A stretch of DNA of 64,000 nt from Variovorax sp. MHTC-1 (GCF_003984645.1 NZ_RWKI01000002.1:186001-250000), one strand, 5' to 3'; positions 36,211 to 45,780 are shown, numbered from the stretch's first letter. Notes: a model not told the origin generated them from the sequence alone. Made by a program: numbers and translations.

Positions 36211-37275
36211 TCAGACCACTTCTTGCGCGAGCTCGCCCTTGGCGTACTTGGCGGCGACGACCTGCAGCGTGTCGCCCTTGAACTTGGCACCCTGGCCCTC
36301 GCAGCCGAACTCGATGTAGCGCTGCTTGCAGATCTGCTTGGCGGCCTCGCGCGCGGGCTTGAGCCATTCGCGGGCGTCGAACTTCTCCGGGTTTTCGGCC
36401 AGGAACTTGCGCACGGCGCCGGTCATCGCGAGGCGGATGTCGGTGTCGATGTTGATCTTGCGCACGCCGTACTTGATGGCCTCCTGGATCTCCTCGACCG
36501 GCACGCCGTAGGTTTCCTTCATGTTGCCGCCGTACTGGCGGATGATGGCCAGCAGATCCTGCGGCACGGAGGACGAGCCGTGCATCACCAGGTGGGTGTT
36601 GGGGATGCGGCGGTGGATCTCCTTGATGCGGTCGATCGCAAGGATGTCGCCGGTGGGCTTGCGGGTGAACTTGTAGGCGCCGTGGCTGGTGCCGATGGCA
36701 ATGGCCAGCGCGTCGAGCTGGGTCTTCTTGACGAAGTCCGCTGCCTGCTCGGGGTCGGTCAGCAGCTGCTCGCGCGTCATGGTCGCGTCGGTGCCGTGGC
36801 CGTCTTCCTTGTCGCCCTTCATGGTCTCGAGCGAACCCAGGCAGCCCAGTTCGCCTTCCACCGTCACGCCGACCTTGTGGGCCATGTCCACGACCTTGCG
36901 CGTGACGTCGACGTTGTAGTCGTAGCTGGCGATGGTCTTGCCATCGGCTTCCAGCGAGCCGTCCATCATCACCGAGGAGAAGCCCAGGTTGATTGCACCC
37001 TGGCACACGTCGGGGCTCTGGCCGTGGTCCTGGTGCATCACCAGCGGAACGCTCGGGTAGGCCTCGATGGCCGCCAGGATCAGGTGCTTGATGAAAGGCT
37101 CGCCCGCGTACTTGCGTGCACCGGCGCTGGCCTGCAGGATGACCGGCGCGCCGGTTTCCTTGGCCGCTTCCATCACGGCCTGCACCTGTTCCAGGTTGTT
37201 GACGTTGAATGCCGGGATGCCGTAGCCGTTGGCTGCGGCGTGGTCGAGCAGTTCGCGCATCGAGACAAGTGCCAT
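36211..37275 (-). CDS. fba: class II fructose-bisphosphate aldolase
   Basis: The zinc aldolase cleaves or forms fructose 1,6-bisphosphate in glycolysis and gluconeogenesis. The 354-residue protein is of the type used by Comamonadaceae and by CbbA of the Calvin cycle. Zinc ligands are the two His in [14 protein letters not shown], the later His in [12 protein letters not shown] and the His in [11 protein letters not shown]; the loop [14 protein letters not shown] follows the family. It has its own terminator. The adjacent pyk and pgk genes on the same strand are part of the same metabolic block but are separated by repeats. Confidence 0.97.
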   Translation of the reverse strand: MALVSMRELLDHAAANGYGIPAFNVNNLEQVQAVMEAAKETGAPVILQASAGARKYAGEPFIKHLILAAIEAYPSVPLVMHQDHGQSPDVCQGAINLGFSSVMMDGSLEADGKTIASYDYNVDVTRKVVDMAHKVGVTVEGELGCLGSLETMKGDKEDGHGTDATMTREQLLTDPEQAADFVKKTQLDALAIAIGTSHGAYKFTRKPTGDILAIDRIKEIHRRIPNTHLVMHGSSSVPQDLLAIIRQYGGNMKETYGVPVEEIQEAIKYGVRKINIDTDIRLAMTGAVRKFLAENPEKFDAREWLKPAREAAKQICKQRYIEFGCEGQGAKFKGDTLQVVAAKYAKGELAQEVV

Positions 37276-37429
37276 GGGTAGTACCTCGCGGGGAAGATTA
37301 AGAACAAAAAACTACCGCGATTCTACCGAGCGCCCCTGTCGGACAGCGCTGACGCGCGCCGGGCGCAAACGACATCAGGCACGTTTTCGTGAGGGCCGCC
37401 GCGCACGGCCACCCGAAGCGGCCGGCCCG

Positions 37430-37486
37430 CCCCCCGGCAGGGGGGTTGGCGAAGCGACACGAAGTGCGCGCAGCCTGGGGGGCGAG
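37430..37486 (-). repeat. Short repeat with G/C hairpin at pyk end, family A, copy 3
   Basis: Starting one base after the pyk stop, the minus strand reads ctcgccccccaggctgcgcg, then cacttcgtgtcgcttcgcca, then acccccctgccggggggc, a perfect G/C hairpin. It is the fullest copy of the family and probably acts as a transcript end or stabiliser for pyk. Confidence 0.8.
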
Positions 37487-38935
37487 CTAATTCACCCGGC
37501 AGATCTTCAGCATGTTGGTGCCGCCGGGCGCGCCCATCGGCTCGCCGCAGGTGATCGCGTAGACGTCGCCGGTCTGCACGATGCCGCGCTTCTTGAGGTG
37601 GGCCTCGGCCTGCAGCAGCGCGGTGTCGCGGTCGCTTTCGGAATCCATGAGCAGCGGCCGAACATTGCGGTAGAGCGCCATGCGGCGCTGCGTGGCGAGG
37701 CGCGAGGTCAGCGCATACATCGGGATGTGGGCGCGGTGGCGGCTCATCCACAGCGGCGTGGAGCCCGATTCGGTCAGCGCGACGATCGCCTTGGCGCCCA
37801 GGTGGTGGGCGGTGAACAGCGCGCCCATGGCGATCGACTGGTCGATGCGGGCGTAGGACTGACCGCTGAAGTCGGCATCGAGCTTCAGGTCCTCGGCAGC
37901 TTCGGCGGCCTCGCAGATGCGGCTCATCTCCTGCACCGTCTCGAGCGGATAGCGGCCCGAAGCGGTCTCGGCCGAGAGCATCACGGCGTCGGTGCCGTCG
38001 AGCACGGCGTTGGCCACATCGCTGACCTCGGCGCGCGTGGGCACCGGGTTGGTGATCATCGACTCCATCATCTGCGTGGCGGTGATGACGACCTTGTCCA
38101 TCTCGCGCGCCATGCGGATCATCTTCTTCTGCAGCGCCGGCACGGCCGCATTGCCGACCTCGACCGCCAGGTCGCCGCGCGCGACCATGATGCCGTCGCT
38201 GGCGCGCAGGATCTCTTCCAGCTTCGGGATCGCCTCGGCACGCTCGATCTTGGCGATCAGGCCCGGCTTGTGGCCGAACTCGGCCGCCGCCACGTTGCAG
38301 AGCTGGCGCGCCATCTCCATGTCGGTCGCGTTCTTCGGAAAGCTCACCGCCACGTAGTCCGCCTGGAAGCTCATCGCGGTCTTGATGTCCTCCATGTCCT
38401 TGGCCGTCAGCGCCGGCGCCGTGAGTCCGCCGCCTTGCTTGTTGATGCCCTTGTTGTTGGAGAGCTCGCCGCCCAGCCGCACCGTGGTGTGGACCGCGTC
38501 GCCCTTGACGGCCTCGACCGTGAGCACGATCAGCCCGTCATTCAGCAGCAGGCTGTCGCCGGGCTTCACGTCGCGCGGCAGATCCTTGTAGTCCAGCCCC
38601 ACTTCGCTGACATCGCCCAGCTCGGTGCGCGAAGCGTCGAGCACGAACTTCGCACCGGCCTCGAGCCTGACCTTGCCCTCGGCGAACTTGCCGACCCGGA
38701 TCTTCGGACCCTGCAGATCGGCCATGATCGCCACCTCGCGCCCCGTGCGGCGGGCCGCCTCGCGCACCATGATGGCGCGGTTGATGTGGTCCTGCGCCGT
38801 GCCGTGGCTGAAGTTGAGCCGCACCACGCTGACCTTGTGATGGATCATCTGCTCGAGCAGCTCGGGCGAACTCGATGCCGGGCCGAGCGTGGCGACGATC
38901 TTGGTGGCGTGGCGGGGAAGGCGAGGCGTACTCAT
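37487..38935 (-). CDS. pyk: pyruvate kinase
   Basis: Pyruvate kinase converts phosphoenolpyruvate and ADP to pyruvate and ATP. The 482-residue protein shows KIVATLGPASSSPELLEQM, VVRLNFSHGT, IMADLQGPKIRVGKF, the active-site stretch GLIAKIERAEAIPKLEEIL (with the catalytic Lys) and DGIMVARGDLAVE with the metal-binding Glu/Asp. The C-terminal regulatory domain is complete. The ATG at 38935 is preceded on the minus strand by the palindrome atactgtat (38958-38966). The stop is followed at once by a family A repeat. Confidence 0.97.
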   Translation of the reverse strand: MSTPRLPRHATKIVATLGPASSSPELLEQMIHHKVSVVRLNFSHGTAQDHINRAIMVREAARRTGREVAIMADLQGPKIRVGKFAEGKVRLEAGAKFVLDASRTELGDVSEVGLDYKDLPRDVKPGDSLLLNDGLIVLTVEAVKGDAVHTTVRLGGELSNNKGINKQGGGLTAPALTAKDMEDIKTAMSFQADYVAVSFPKNATDMEMARQLCNVAAAEFGHKPGLIAKIERAEAIPKLEEILRASDGIMVARGDLAVEVGNAAVPALQKKMIRMAREMDKVVITATQMMESMITNPVPTRAEVSDVANAVLDGTDAVMLSAETASGRYPLETVQEMSRICEAAEAAEDLKLDADFSGQSYARIDQSIAMGALFTAHHLGAKAIVALTESGSTPLWMSRHRAHIPMYALTSRLATQRRMALYRNVRPLLMDSESDRDTALLQAEAHLKKRGIVQTGDVYAITCGEPMGAPGGTNMLKICRVN

Positions 38936-38957
38936 TCAGGTCTCCGGTTTGTATTCC

Positions 38958-38968
38958 ATACTGTATAC
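38958..38968. promoter_or_regulatory. palindrome upstream of pyk
   Basis: atac-t-gtat is a 9-base odd palindrome that overlaps the 6-base palindrome gtatac. The A/T-rich patch stands out from the GC-rich surroundings, 22-33 bases before the pyk ATG. It could be a -10 region or a GntR-like operator; I cannot decide. Confidence 0.3.
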
Positions 38969-39008
38969 ACTTTCCCTGCCCCCAGCCAGCGCTATTTGGC
39001 CCGTCCCA

Positions 39009-39051
39009 GGAACACCGCGGAACCGGCTTCGCCGGGCCGCTGGTGTTGCCC
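39009..39051. repeat. 43-base imperfect palindromic repeat, family B, copy 2
   Basis: Matches the copy at 13926-13968 in 42 of 43 positions (one T to C change in the loop) and has the same long hairpin. It ends 8 bases before the pgk stop, so on the minus strand it lies just after the pgk gene, and also just upstream of the pyk promoter region. Confidence 0.85.
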
Positions 39052-39059
39052 ATAACGTT

Positions 39060-40256
39060 CTATTCGCCAGCCGCGCGCTTCGAAAGAATCTCGAAGGCGG
39101 GCAAGGTCTTGCCTTCCAGGATTTCGAGGAAGGCGCCGCCGCCGGTCGAGATGTAGCCCACCTGCTTTTCGATGCCGTACTTGGCGATGGCGGCCAGCGT
39201 GTCGCCACCGCCGGCGATCGAGAAGGCGTTGCTGTCGGCGATGGCGCGTGCGATGGCCTCCGTGCCCTTGGCGAAGGCGTCGAACTCGAACACGCCCACC
39301 GGGCCGTTCCACACGATGGTGCCGGCTTCGCGCAGCTGGGCGGCCAGGATCTCCGCGGTCTTCGGGCCGATGTCGAGGATCAGGTCGTCGTCGGCCACGT
39401 CGCCGGCCGCTTTTACCGTGGCGACGGCATCGGCCGCGAAGGTCTTGGCCGTGACCACGTCGACCGGAATCGGCACCGCCGCGCCGCGCGCGCGCATCGC
39501 CTCGATCACGGCCTTGGCCTCATCGAGCAGGTCGGGCTCGGCCAGCGACTTGCCGATCTGGAGGCCGGCCGCGAGCATGAAAGTGTTGGCGATGCCGCCG
39601 CCCACGATCAGCTGGTCGACCTTGTCGGCCAGGCTTTTCAGGATGGTGAGCTTGGTGCTGACCTTGGAGCCGGCGACGATCGCGACCAGCGGGCGCTTCG
39701 GCTGCGCCAGCGCCTTGGTGATGGCGTCGATCTCGGCCGCCAGCAGCGGGCCGGCGCAGGCCACCTTGGCGTACTGGGCGATGCCGTAGGTCGTGGCCTC
39801 GGCGCGGTGCGCAGTGCCGAAGGCGTCGTTGACGTAGATGTCGGTCAGCGCGGCGAGCTTGCGCGCGAGTGCCTCGTCGTTCTTCTTCTCGCCCTTGTTG
39901 AGGCGGCAGTTCTCGAGCAGCACGACCTGGCCGGCCGCCACCTGGACGCCATCGACCCAGTCGGCCACCAGCGGCACCTCGCGGCCCAGCAGCTCGCCCA
40001 GGCGCTTGGCGACCGGCGCCAGCGAATCCTCGGGCTTGAACGCGCCTTCCGTCGGACGGCCGAGATGGGAGGTGACCATCACCGCGGCGCCGGCGTCGAG
40101 CGCCAGCTGGATGCAGGGCACCGAGGCGCGGATGCGCGTGTCTTCGGTGATGCGGCCGCTGTCGTCCTGCGGCACGTTGAGATCGGCTCGGATGAACACG
40201 CGCTGGGCCGCGACTTTGCCTTGCGCACAGAGGTCGGTGAATCGAAGAACGTTCAT
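39060..40256 (-). CDS. pgk: phosphoglycerate kinase
   Basis: Phosphoglycerate kinase moves phosphate between 1,3-bisphosphoglycerate and ADP. ATG 40256 gives 398 residues, the usual length; the longer open frame crosses into the LysR gene and is not real. Family stretches are [28 protein letters not shown] (substrate His and Arg), [26 protein letters not shown] and the ATP loop [13 protein letters not shown]. It is upstream of pyk on the same strand with 124 bases between, which hold a family B repeat. Confidence 0.97.
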   Translation of the reverse strand: MNVLRFTDLCAQGKVAAQRVFIRADLNVPQDDSGRITEDTRIRASVPCIQLALDAGAAVMVTSHLGRPTEGAFKPEDSLAPVAKRLGELLGREVPLVADWVDGVQVAAGQVVLLENCRLNKGEKKNDEALARKLAALTDIYVNDAFGTAHRAEATTYGIAQYAKVACAGPLLAAEIDAITKALAQPKRPLVAIVAGSKVSTKLTILKSLADKVDQLIVGGGIANTFMLAAGLQIGKSLAEPDLLDEAKAVIEAMRARGAAVPIPVDVVTAKTFAADAVATVKAAGDVADDDLILDIGPKTAEILAAQLREAGTIVWNGPVGVFEFDAFAKGTEAIARAIADSNAFSIAGGGDTLAAIAKYGIEKQVGYISTGGGAFLEILEGKTLPAFEILSKRAAGE

Positions 40257-40342
40257 GGGATGGGCAGGATGAGAAACGGACGGGGGAGTGCCTTGAAAAG
40301 AGGCGAGCGGCCATTGTAGGTTTCGACGGTGGCGCCCCGATG

Positions 40343-41254
40343 TCAACCCGCGAGACCCGGCTTCCGCACGAACTGCTCCAGCATCTCGACGAAGCCGGCC
40401 GCCGCCGGCGACAGGGAGCGCCGCGACGCGGTGTAGACGCAGACCTCGCGATGGAAATCGGGCCGGTCGAGCTTGACCATCTGCAGCCCGTGGGCCTTGA
40501 CCAGCGAGGCGGAGTAGGTCGGGCAGACCGTGAGCCCCAGGCCCGAAGCGACCATGCCCAGGGCGGTCGTCATGTAAGAGACCTCCTGCGTCGTCGCGCG
40601 CTGCATCAGCTCGCGGGCTTCGGCGTCCAGCTCGGGCAGCACGCGCTGGCGGAAGTCGCGCGTCGGCGCAATGAAGGTGTAGGGCGCGAGCTCGCTCCAG
40701 CGCACCTGGCGCCGGCGCGCGAAGACATGGTCGGAGGGGCAGATCAGCCAGTGGCGATCGCGAAAAAGCGCGCGGCGCTCGATCACTGCCGGGTCCACCG
40801 CCACGTCCTGTCCCACCGCCAGCTCCGCCTCGCCCGAGAGCACGCCGGCCAGCAGGTGCTCGGGCAGCGTGTCGGCCAGGCGCACGTCGATGTCCGGGTA
40901 GCGCGCGCTGTAGGCCGCGATCACGCGCGGCATCAGCGTGCAAGCCATGAGCTGCGGCGCGGCAAGCCGCAGCACGCCCTTCTTCTGGTCGCGCAGCTCG
41001 GTCACGCCGGCCACTGCGCCCGCGAGATCGGCCAAGAGGCGCTGCACCGAAGGCTGGAATTCGCGCCCGGCCTCCGAGAGCAGCACGCGCCGCGTGTGGC
41101 GGTCGAAGAGCTGCACGCCCATTTCGCGCTCCAGCTCGCGCACCAGCACGCTGAGTGCCGACTGGGTCAGGTGCAGCCGGGCGGCGGCGGCGGTGAAGCT
41201 GCCGGTCTCGGCCACGGCGTCGAAGGCGCGCAGCTGGCGCAGGGTCAGATTCAT
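40343..41254 (-). CDS. LysR-family transcriptional regulator
   Basis: A 303-residue regulator with the N-terminal LysR helix-turn-helix ([37 protein letters not shown]) and an effector domain of the periplasmic-binding-protein type from about residue 90. It is divergent from the 41.3-46.8 kb catabolic operon, with 91 bases between, and probably controls it. The inverted repeat at 41267-41292 in the gap is a candidate binding site. The effector is not known. Confidence 0.93.
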   Translation of the reverse strand: MNLTLRQLRAFDAVAETGSFTAAAARLHLTQSALSVLVRELEREMGVQLFDRHTRRVLLSEAGREFQPSVQRLLADLAGAVAGVTELRDQKKGVLRLAAPQLMACTLMPRVIAAYSARYPDIDVRLADTLPEHLLAGVLSGEAELAVGQDVAVDPAVIERRALFRDRHWLICPSDHVFARRRQVRWSELAPYTFIAPTRDFRQRVLPELDAEARELMQRATTQEVSYMTTALGMVASGLGLTVCPTYSASLVKAHGLQMVKLDRPDFHREVCVYTASRRSLSPAAAGFVEMLEQFVRKPGLAG

Positions 41255-41266
41255 GGCCTCAGTTCA

Positions 41267-41292
41267 TCAATCAATGAATTTATTTCGATTGA
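41267..41292. promoter_or_regulatory. inverted repeat between lysR-type gene and operon 2
   Basis: tcaatc (41267-41272) and gattga (41287-41292) face each other across an A/T-rich 14-base spacer containing atgaatttatttc. LysR regulators bind such interrupted dyads in the divergent promoter region. Confidence 0.45.
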
Positions 41293-41345
41293 ATCATAAG
41301 AAGAACGACGGCCCAATCACGGACAGCCCACCCTGGAGACAAGCC

Positions 41346-41879
41346 ATGACCACCCCGCCCGTGCCCGTGCGCGGACTGCACCACTTCGCCTGGCGCTGCC
41401 GCGACAGCGAGGAGACGCGCCGCTTCTACGAGGACCTGCTGGGCCTGCCGCTTGTGCACGTGATCAAGAGCGACCACGTGCCGAGCACCGGCGAGTTCTG
41501 CCCCTACATCCACATCTTCTTCCAGATGCGCGACGGTTCCTACATCGCCTTCTTCGACCTCGGCGACGACGTGGCCGCGCTGCCCTCGCCCAACACGCCG
41601 GCCTGGGTCAACCACATCGCGCTGCGCGTCGATTCGGTGGCCGATCTGCTGGCCGCCAAGGCGCGGCTCGAAGCGGCCGGCGTCGAGGTGCTGGGCGTGA
41701 CCGACCACCACATCATCGAGTCGATCTACTTCTTCGACCCCAACGGCATCCGCATCGAGCTGACCACGCCCACCGTGCCGCAGACCGAGATGGATGCGCA
41801 TGCGAAGCGCGCGCATGCAGACCTCGCCGCCTGGACCGAGCGCAAGGCCGAACTGCGGAGGAAGGCGGCGCATGCCTGA
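41346..41879 (+). CDS. VOC-family (glyoxalase/extradiol dioxygenase fold) protein
   Basis: A 177-residue protein with two glyoxalase-type beta-alpha-beta repeats: GLHHFAWRCRDSEETRRFYE in the first and WVNHIALRVDSVADLLAAK in the second, and the C-terminal FFDPNGIRIELTTP. The metal-ligand positions His (LHHFAW), His (VNHIAL) and Glu (IELTT) are kept. Such proteins include extradiol dioxygenases, glyoxalases and isomerases. As the first gene of an operon with an FAD monooxygenase, it may take part in breaking down an aromatic compound; the reaction is not known. Start ATG 41346 follows a ggag site. It overlaps the next gene by 8 bases. Confidence 0.88.
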   Translation: MTTPPVPVRGLHHFAWRCRDSEETRRFYEDLLGLPLVHVIKSDHVPSTGEFCPYIHIFFQMRDGSYIAFFDLGDDVAALPSPNTPAWVNHIALRVDSVADLLAAKARLEAAGVEVLGVTDHHIIESIYFFDPNGIRIELTTPTVPQTEMDAHAKRAHADLAAWTERKAELRRKAAHA

Positions 41880-42993
41880 GCTCCAACTCGCCGTCATCGA
41901 CGTCAAGCCCGGCGCTGCCATGGAGAGCCAGTCGGGCCTGCAGATGCTGCGCCCGCGCATCTACGGCGCGTACCGCGTGCCGGCCGGCCCGAAGAAGATC
42001 GCGGCCATCGTGATGCACCCCACGAGCAACTTCATGGGGCACTACCTGATCGCGCCGCTGGCCGAGCGCGGCATCTGCTGCATGGGCCTCAACTCGCGCT
42101 ACATGGGCAACGACACGGTGCTGCTGATGGAGCGCGCGATCCAGGACCTGGGTGCCGGCGTGCAATTCCTGCGCGCCGCGGGCTACGAGAAGGTGCTGCT
42201 CATCGGCAACTCGGGCGGCGCCGCGCTCGCGAGCTTCTACCAGGCGCAGGCCGAGAAGCTCACGGCACATCACTTCCCGGACGGCGATCCGACACATTTG
42301 CATCCCGACGACCTGCCGCCGGCCGACGGCATCGCCTTGTGCGCGGCGCACCAGGGCCGCTCGAAGCTGATGCGCGACTGGATCGATCCCTCCGTCACCG
42401 ACGAGCACGACCCGCTGTCGGTGGACCCCGAGCTCGACATGTACGACCCGCGCCATGCCGTGCCCTACAGCGCCGCGTTTCTCGCGCGTTTCAGCGCCGC
42501 CCAGAAGGCCCGGCTCGACCGGCTGGAGCACTGGGCGATGGAGCGACTGCGCCAGTTGCGCAGCACGCCGGACGCGCCGCGCGACCAGGCATTCATCGTC
42601 TATCGCACGCACGCCGATCCGCGCTGCGTGGACCTCTCGATCGATGCCAACGACCGCGCACCGGGCAGCGTGTGGGGCGACGCGCGGCAGGTGAACTACT
42701 CGGCCAACGCGATGGGCCGCACCACCTCGCTCACGGCCTTTCTTTCGCAATGGTCCTCGCGCTCGCAGGCCGACGGGCCCTCGAACCTGGCGCGCACCAC
42801 CTGCCCCAAGCTGCTCCTGACCTACACAGCCGACCAGTCCACCTTCCCGAGCACGCGCGATGCCTGGCTCGCAGCCGGCGGCGAGCGCATCCGCAATATC
42901 GACATCGTCGGCGGCAACCACTACCTCGCGGGCCAGCCGGAGCTGGTGCCGCGCGCCGCCGACGCCATCGCCGAATGGGCCCACGCGCTCTGA
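41872..42993 (+). CDS. alpha/beta hydrolase
   Basis: ATG 41872, behind the ribosome site ggaggaag, gives 373 residues; a longer frame from 41794 adds an unlikely Arg-rich leader. It has an alpha/beta-hydrolase fold with nucleophile elbow LLIGNSGGAALASFY (Ser) near residue 117 and a likely catalytic His in the final IVGGNHYLAGQPEL; the acid is probably the Asp in LLTYTADQSTFPS. It has no signal peptide and would hydrolyse an ester or a carbon-carbon bond in the pathway. It is the second gene of operon 2 and precedes the monooxygenase by 8 bases. Confidence 0.85.
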   Translation: MPELQLAVIDVKPGAAMESQSGLQMLRPRIYGAYRVPAGPKKIAAIVMHPTSNFMGHYLIAPLAERGICCMGLNSRYMGNDTVLLMERAIQDLGAGVQFLRAAGYEKVLLIGNSGGAALASFYQAQAEKLTAHHFPDGDPTHLHPDDLPPADGIALCAAHQGRSKLMRDWIDPSVTDEHDPLSVDPELDMYDPRHAVPYSAAFLARFSAAQKARLDRLEHWAMERLRQLRSTPDAPRDQAFIVYRTHADPRCVDLSIDANDRAPGSVWGDARQVNYSANAMGRTTSLTAFLSQWSSRSQADGPSNLARTTCPKLLLTYTADQSTFPSTRDAWLAAGGERIRNIDIVGGNHYLAGQPELVPRAADAIAEWAHAL

Positions 42994-43001
42994 ACGCCGC
43001 G

Positions 43002-44645
43002 ATGGAAAGCTTCCACTTCGCGCCCGAATACGAGCTGCCGCGCTGGCCGTTCCAGCCGCCGCCCGAGCTGCGCAGCGGCCAGGTCGTGCGCCATCCGATC
43101 GTCATCGCCGGCGCCGGGCCGGCCGGCCTCACGCTGGCCTGCGACCTCGCGCAGCGCGGCGTGCGCGCCGTGCTGCTCGACGAAGACGACACGGTGGGCG
43201 TGCGCGGCGCCTCTTCGCGCGGCATCTGCTATGCGCAGAAGAGCCTGGAGATCTTCGAGCGCCTCGGCATCTACCGGCGCATCGCCGACAAGGGCATCAC
43301 CTGGTCCTTCGGCCGCACCTTCTCGGGCGAAGAGGAGGTCTACAACTTCAACCTGAAGACCGACAGCGTCTCGGCGCAGCCGCCCTTCATCAACCTGCAG
43401 CAGTTCTACCTCGAGTGGTTCCTGGTCGACCGCGTCCTCGAGCTCGGCCTGACCGACTTGCGCTGGAAGAACCGCGTGGCGCGCATCCATCCCGGCGACG
43501 ACGGCGTACGCATCGAAGTCGAGACACCGGCCGGCTGCTACGCCATCGATGCCGGCCACCTGATCGATGCGACCGGCGCCAACAGCGCGATCCGCACCCA
43601 GCTCGGGCTCGACGCCCACACTTCGCGCAGCACCGACCGCTGGTGCATCAGCGATGTGCGCTTCAAGAAACCGCTGCCCGTCGAGCGTTGGACCTGGGTC
43701 GACGCGCCGTTCAACGAAGGCCGCGCGGTCTGGCAGCACCTGATGGCCGACGGCGTCTGGCGCATCGACTACCAGATGCCCGAAGACTGCGACACCGCCC
43801 ACATCAGCAAGCCCGAAGTGGCCGGCGCGCGGCTGCGCGAGCAGCTCGGCCCGGGCGTCGAGTTCGAGTTCGTCTGGATCGGCCCCTACGGCTACCGCGA
43901 CCATCTGCTCGACCGCTTCCGCCATGGCCGCGTGTTCTTCATCGGCGACTCGGCCCACGTCGTGAGCCCCTTCGGCGCGCGCGGCGGCAACAGCGGCATC
44001 CAGGACGCCGCCAACCTCGGCTGGAAGCTGGCGCTGGTCATGCAGGGCCAAGCCGGCGACGCGCTGCTCGACACCTACGATGCCGAGCGCCGGCCGGCCG
44101 CCGCGCAGAACCTCCAGGTCACGAGCCGCACGGCCCGCTTCCTGGCCCCGCGCTCGCCGGCCGAGCACACGCTGCGCCGCGCGGTGGTGGCGCTCGCCGC
44201 GCGCCATCCCTTTGCCCGCGCGCTCGTCAACACCGGCCGCATGTCGGTGGCGAACGACTACCCGGCGGCGCGGCACCTGCCCGCAGGCGGGTACACGCTG
44301 CAGAACCTGCCGCTTCGCTGGAGCGACGGCAGCCCGACCACGCCGATGCAATTGCTGGCCGATGGAACGAAGTGCCTCGGACTCTGGTTCGCACCGGCGC
44401 GCGCACAGGCCGAGGCTGCAGCCGAGCTGACGGCATCGCTGCCGCTGCAGCTCGTCGCGGTGGGTGGCGAGAGTGGCCTGCCGACGCTGAAGCCCGATGA
44501 AACGCTGGCCCGCCATCTCGGCATCGAGTCGCCCGGCAGCTTCTGCCTCGTGCGGCCCGACGCCTACCGCGCCGCGCTGCTTTCCGAACCCACGCCGGCG
44601 GCGATCGCAGCCGCTCTCCGCACTGCACTGGCACAAGACACATGA
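43002..44645 (+). CDS. FAD-dependent aromatic monooxygenase (PheA/TfdB-type), operon 2 copy
   Basis: ATG 43002 gives 547 residues. The FAD sites are VIAGAGPAGLTLACDL and VFFIGDSAHVVSPFGARG; the middle motif reads DATGANS where the first copy has CDGSRS. The pattern GICYAQKSLEIFERLG near the N-terminus and the tail length match the paralogue at 8586-10220. It uses NAD(P)H and oxygen to hydroxylate a phenolic substrate that is unknown here. It is followed by DUF2783 (4-base overlap) and a beta-lactamase-fold gene, the same trio as in the hmg operon but in a different order. Confidence 0.88.
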   Translation: MESFHFAPEYELPRWPFQPPPELRSGQVVRHPIVIAGAGPAGLTLACDLAQRGVRAVLLDEDDTVGVRGASSRGICYAQKSLEIFERLGIYRRIADKGITWSFGRTFSGEEEVYNFNLKTDSVSAQPPFINLQQFYLEWFLVDRVLELGLTDLRWKNRVARIHPGDDGVRIEVETPAGCYAIDAGHLIDATGANSAIRTQLGLDAHTSRSTDRWCISDVRFKKPLPVERWTWVDAPFNEGRAVWQHLMADGVWRIDYQMPEDCDTAHISKPEVAGARLREQLGPGVEFEFVWIGPYGYRDHLLDRFRHGRVFFIGDSAHVVSPFGARGGNSGIQDAANLGWKLALVMQGQAGDALLDTYDAERRPAAAQNLQVTSRTARFLAPRSPAEHTLRRAVVALAARHPFARALVNTGRMSVANDYPAARHLPAGGYTLQNLPLRWSDGSPTTPMQLLADGTKCLGLWFAPARAQAEAAAELTASLPLQLVAVGGESGLPTLKPDETLARHLGIESPGSFCLVRPDAYRAALLSEPTPAAIAAALRTALAQDT

Positions 44646-44821
44646 ACACCGAGCCCCACATCCCCGACCCCGACGGCTTCTACGCAGAATGGCTGGCCGC
44701 CCACGAAGGCTTGAGCGAAGCGCAGAGCGCCGACCTCAACGCCCGCCTCGTGCTGCTGCTGGCCAACCAGTGCGGCGACCAGGCCGTGCTGCTGGAATGC
44801 ATCGAGGCGGCGCGCGAATGA
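44642..44821 (+). CDS. small DUF2783-family protein (second copy)
   Basis: A 59-residue protein, found because its ATG overlaps the monooxygenase stop (ATGA) and its TGA overlaps the next ATG. Its core DGFYAEWLAAHEGLS and DLNARLVLLLANQCGDQ matches the copy at 8366-8575, and the C-terminus is shorter. Both copies follow an FAD monooxygenase directly and precede another catabolic enzyme, which points to a conserved partner role. No known function. Confidence 0.85.
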   Translation: MNTEPHIPDPDGFYAEWLAAHEGLSEAQSADLNARLVLLLANQCGDQAVLLECIEAARE

Positions 44822-45780
44822 GCGAATCGACCGTCTCCTTCGCTTCGGCGGCCGACACGCGCGAGCAGAAGCCGCAGGTGCGCGAGCTCGCGCCCAACGT
44901 CTACGGCTACATCAGCGACTTCGATCCCAACTGCGGCTTCATCGTCGGCGACGAGCACGTGGTGCTGATCGACACGCGTCCGACGCCGCGCATGGCGCGC
45001 GACTTCCTGGCCGACATCCGCACAGTCACCGACAAGCCGGTCAAGTTCATCGTGCTCACGCACTACCACGCGGTGCGCGTGATGGGCGCCAGCGCCTTCC
45101 ACGAGGTGCAGGCCGTCATCGCGAGCCGCGGCACGCTCGACTGGGTGCGCGAGCGCGGACAGGCCGACTTCGACTCCGAGGTCGGGCGCTTTCCCCGACT
45201 CTTCGCCGGTGTCGAAGAGATTCCCGGCCTCACCATGCCGAGCATGAGCTTCGAGCGCGAGATGAGCCTGTGGCTCGGCACGCGCGAAGTGCGGCTCATG
45301 TGCCTGGGCCGCGGGCACTCGGGCGGCGATACCGTGGCCTGGCTGCCCGATTGCGGCGTGCTGTTCTCCGGCGACGTGGTGGAGAACCGCTGCGGCGTGT
45401 ACGCCGGCGATGCCTATGTCCACGACTGGGCCGGCACGCTGGACGCCGTGGCCGCGCTGAAACCCGATGTGCTGGTGCCGGGACGCGGCGCCGTACTGCA
45501 AGGCGCCGCCGCCTGCAGCGAGGCGATCGCGCTCACCAAGGCTTTCCTGTCCACGCTGCTCGCGAGCGTTCGCTCAGGCATCGACGCGGGCGAGGGCCTG
45601 CGTGGCTGCTTCGAACGCACCGAGGCCGCCATGAAGCCGCGCTTCGGCGACTGGCCCGTGTTCCAGCATGTGCTGCCCTTCGACGTGTCGCGCGCCTATG
45701 ACGAGCTGCGCGGCATCGAGCACCCTGTCGTGTGGACTGCAGAGCGCGACCGCGAGCTGTGGCAAGCCTTGCGCGGCTGA
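44818..45780 (+). CDS. beta-lactamase-fold hydrolase with altered metal motif (second copy)
   Basis: A 320-residue paralogue of the protein at 10225-11184. The metal motif reads HYHAVR at residues 82-87 in place of HxHxDH, the same substitution as in the first copy. The other ligands are His in GRGHSGGDT and Asp in LFSGDVVEN, and the end has FQHVLPFDVSRAYDE. It shares the leader-like segment LIDTRPTPRMARDFL with the first copy. It is the fifth gene of operon 2, coupled to DUF2783. The function is unknown but tied to the monooxygenase. Confidence 0.85.
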   Translation: MSESTVSFASAADTREQKPQVRELAPNVYGYISDFDPNCGFIVGDEHVVLIDTRPTPRMARDFLADIRTVTDKPVKFIVLTHYHAVRVMGASAFHEVQAVIASRGTLDWVRERGQADFDSEVGRFPRLFAGVEEIPGLTMPSMSFEREMSLWLGTREVRLMCLGRGHSGGDTVAWLPDCGVLFSGDVVENRCGVYAGDAYVHDWAGTLDAVAALKPDVLVPGRGAVLQGAAACSEAIALTKAFLSTLLASVRSGIDAGEGLRGCFERTEAAMKPRFGDWPVFQHVLPFDVSRAYDELRGIEHPVVWTAERDRELWQALRG

